Positions 14,173 through 15,278 of a stretch of DNA of 15,278 nt are shown one piece after another (position 1 is the stretch's first letter; each line of letters opens with the position of its first letter). Position numbers and translations under genes: made by a program. The DNA is from Alphaproteobacteria bacterium (GTDB lineage Bacteria; Pseudomonadota; Alphaproteobacteria; CACIAM-22H2), in contig VGDA01000033.1 in assembly GCA_016869915.1 (NCBI GenBank), positions 1 to 15,278 on the forward strand. Direction: 5' to 3'. The notes under the pieces were generated by a model. It was not told the DNA's origin and made no database searches. It saw only the letters and a list, made by a program, of their open reading frames with translations.

Positions 14173-15186
14173 ATGGACGGCTCGATGACCATGCCCCTTT
14201 CGAAGCCCGGCAAGACGATCGGTCTGTTCCTGCTCGGCTGCATGACGCTGTTCTCCGGACGCGTGCTGGCAGCGGACACGGACTACGACGGCCGCTGGCG
14301 GCTCGAGTATTCCTGCGGCCAGAACGCGAGCAACGGCGCACCCGGCTTCAACGCGCGGATCGAGTTCCAGGTCGAGCGCGGTCGTTTCGCAGCCCGTGTC
14401 GTGTCGCGGAACGCGCGCATGAACCGCGAGGACACCGATTCGTGGACCGGGGCGTTCGCGGATCGTCTGATCGGCGCCAAGGTCGCCGGCAGCGCGTCGG
14501 ATGGCACCACCTGGGAGTACGAGTGGGAAGGGGCCGCATCGTCGCCCGGCGAGGCCGCGGTTACGGGCGGCGTCTTCGGCCAGATCCGCGGCACGCGCGC
14601 GAAGCTGCGCGCCTGTAACGGGACCATGACGCTGGTCGTGCCCGCGCCGGCGAGCCTTGCGGGCTTGGACGCCGCATCGCGACGCGCCGCCGAGGAGCAG
14701 GTGGCGCGCCGACGGGCCGCGGATGAAGCCGCGATCCGCCAGCGCGAGGCCGACGCAGCCGCCGCCCAGCGGCGCGAAGCGGAGGACGAAGCCGCCCGTC
14801 AGCGCGCCGGGGAAGAGGCTGCTGCCCGCGCGCGCGAGGCCGCCGCGGCCGTGGCGCGGCAGCGCGAAGCGGACGAGGCGGCTGCGCGACAGCGCGAGTC
14901 CGCCGCTGCCGCGAGTGCGCCGGTGCAGCATCTGGTCAGCCCGCGCTCCGACGTGCTCGCAAGCGACCCGCTGTTCCGGAGGGACGAGCTGCGCCGCTTC
15001 AAGAACAAGGTGGTCGAAGCCAACGCAGACCATCGCGAGCTCGATATCGTGCTCTATCTCCGGAAGTCGGCCACCGGCGGGATCCAGCGGACCATGAGCG
15101 GGGACTTCGTCCTCGCCGGTCAGCAGCCGGTCTGCGTCGATGTCCGCCCGCTGGAGAGTTCCCGCCCGGCGGTCCCGCTGGCGTGA
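14173..15186 (+). CDS. Secreted hypothetical protein with Ala/Arg/Glu-rich coiled coil; C-terminus probably truncated by an IS
   Basis: I do not recognise the family. The 337-residue product has a signal peptide (KPGKTIGLFLLGCMTLFSGRVLA in parts, cleavage near residue 33-34). A lipobox-like LLGC at 20-23 is a weaker alternative. The N-terminal globular domain (~35-155) starts YDGRWRLEYSC and has only C48 and C148, which could form a disulfide. A highly charged Ala/Arg/Glu coil spans 168-246. The C-terminal domain (250-337) contains RRDELRRFKNKVVEANADHRE (in parts) and YLRKSATGG. The coil resembles TolA-like spacers. Starts at codons 5 or 7 are possible. The TGA at 15184 is also the first three bases of an IS3-like end, so the native C-terminus may have been longer. 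It lies outside the operon and its base use looks less extreme. Confidence 0.75.
   Translation: MDGSMTMPLSKPGKTIGLFLLGCMTLFSGRVLAADTDYDGRWRLEYSCGQNASNGAPGFNARIEFQVERGRFAARVVSRNARMNREDTDSWTGAFADRLIGAKVAGSASDGTTWEYEWEGAASSPGEAAVTGGVFGQIRGTRAKLRACNGTMTLVVPAPASLAGLDAASRRAAEEQVARRRAADEAAIRQREADAAAAQRREAEDEAARQRAGEEAAARAREAAAAVARQREADEAAARQRESAAAASAPVQHLVSPRSDVLASDPLFRRDELRRFKNKVVEANADHRELDIVLYLRKSATGGIQRTMSGDFVLAGQQPVCVDVRPLESSRPAVPLA
14674..14910 (+). repeat. Degenerate coding repeat for a charged coiled coil
   Basis: Units of about 10-13 residues such as ARQREADEAA and RQRESAAAA recur across residues 168-246 of the secreted protein, built from GCSCGN-type codons. They predict a long alpha-helical spacer. 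Repeat number may vary between strains by slippage. Confidence 0.65.
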
Positions 15187-15278
15187 CCTGACCGGATTTT
15201 CTTGGACCAGGCTGATTGAGATACTCAGCTTGGAAAGGAAACCCGAAGATGCCGAAGAAGCGGAACAACGCCGAACAG
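15184..15278 (+). mobile_element. Left end of an IS3-family insertion sequence (truncated by the window edge)
   Basis: From 15184 the sequence TGACCTGACCGGATTTTC begins with the TG expected at an IS3 terminal repeat. It continues through TTGGACCAGGCTGATTGAG and AAAGGAA to an ATG for MPKKRNNAEQ, which matches the start of many IS3-family OrfA proteins. The drop in GC at the same point supports the boundary. The rest of the element and the target duplication are outside the window. Confidence 0.75.
15249..15278 (+). CDS. IS3-family transposase OrfA, N-terminus only
   Basis: Ten codons, MPKKRNNAEQ, are visible before the window ends. The Lys/Arg-rich start followed by AEQ is the usual beginning of the OrfA helix-turn-helix protein of IS3-type elements, which binds the terminal repeats and fuses to OrfB by frameshifting to make the transposase. 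AAAGGAA (15234-15240) is 8 nt upstream of the ATG. The short length is a window cut, not a mutation. Confidence 0.7.
   Translation, partial: MPKKRNNAEQ

Noticed and set aside
14674..14910. CRISPR or tandem DNA repeat array
   Set aside because: The repeats are degenerate, in frame, and encode a charged helix. There are no conserved repeat units with unique spacers.

Overview
This is a very GC-rich window with strong G/C third-position bias. It carries one long, tightly packed catabolic and transport operon, which fits a soil or rhizosphere Alphaproteobacterium of the Rhodospirillales or Rhizobiales type. The taxonomic call rests on composition and gene style, not on a marker gene. Both edges look like insertion-sequence ends. 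Positions 1-135 have a different texture and cut into a dapA-family gene. Positions 15184-15278 match the left end and first codons of an IS3-family element, so the window may be an assembly segment bounded by IS copies.

Layout: an IS-like left end (1-135) abuts the 3' remnant of a DapA/NAL-family aldolase or lyase (136-691). A 186-bp gap follows, with a candidate promoter and a short dyad. Fourteen genes then run on the + strand from 878 to 13958: VOC-fold protein, SDR dehydrogenase, gamma-glutamyltransferase-family Ntn hydrolase (HpxW-like), pentein-fold amidinohydrolase (DDAH/arginine deiminase superfamily), a complete Dpp/Opp-type ABC importer (binding protein, two permeases, two ATPases), an E1 alpha/beta pair of a 2-oxo acid or acetoin dehydrogenase, and an AtzG-AtzE-AtzH (HpxX-HpxY-HpxZ) amidase module. 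Nine of the thirteen junctions overlap: eight by 4 nt (ATGA or GTGA) and one by 8 nt. The other gaps are at most about 40 nt, so this is almost certainly one transcription and translation unit.

How they may work together: the importer would bring in a small amide-, ureido- or guanidino-bearing compound. The pentein hydrolase can attack amidino carbon, the AtzE/AtzG pair and AtzH can attack carboxy-urea or oxalurate-type bonds, and the Ntn hydrolase may act as an oxamate-type amidohydrolase. The SDR, VOC protein and E1 pair (and formerly the DapA-like enzyme) would handle the carbon skeleton. Counterparts of all four Klebsiella HpxW, X, Y and Z proteins appear to be present, but they are split by a transporter and an orphan E1. 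Cyanuric acid hydrolase (AtzD), allophanate hydrolase (AtzF) and E2/E3 subunits are not in the window. The true substrate cannot be read from sequence alone.

After the operon come about 214 bp without a convincing gene, then a secreted protein with an Ala/Arg/Glu-rich coiled coil (14173-15186). Its stop codon coincides with the first three bases of the IS3-like end, so its C-terminus is probably truncated.
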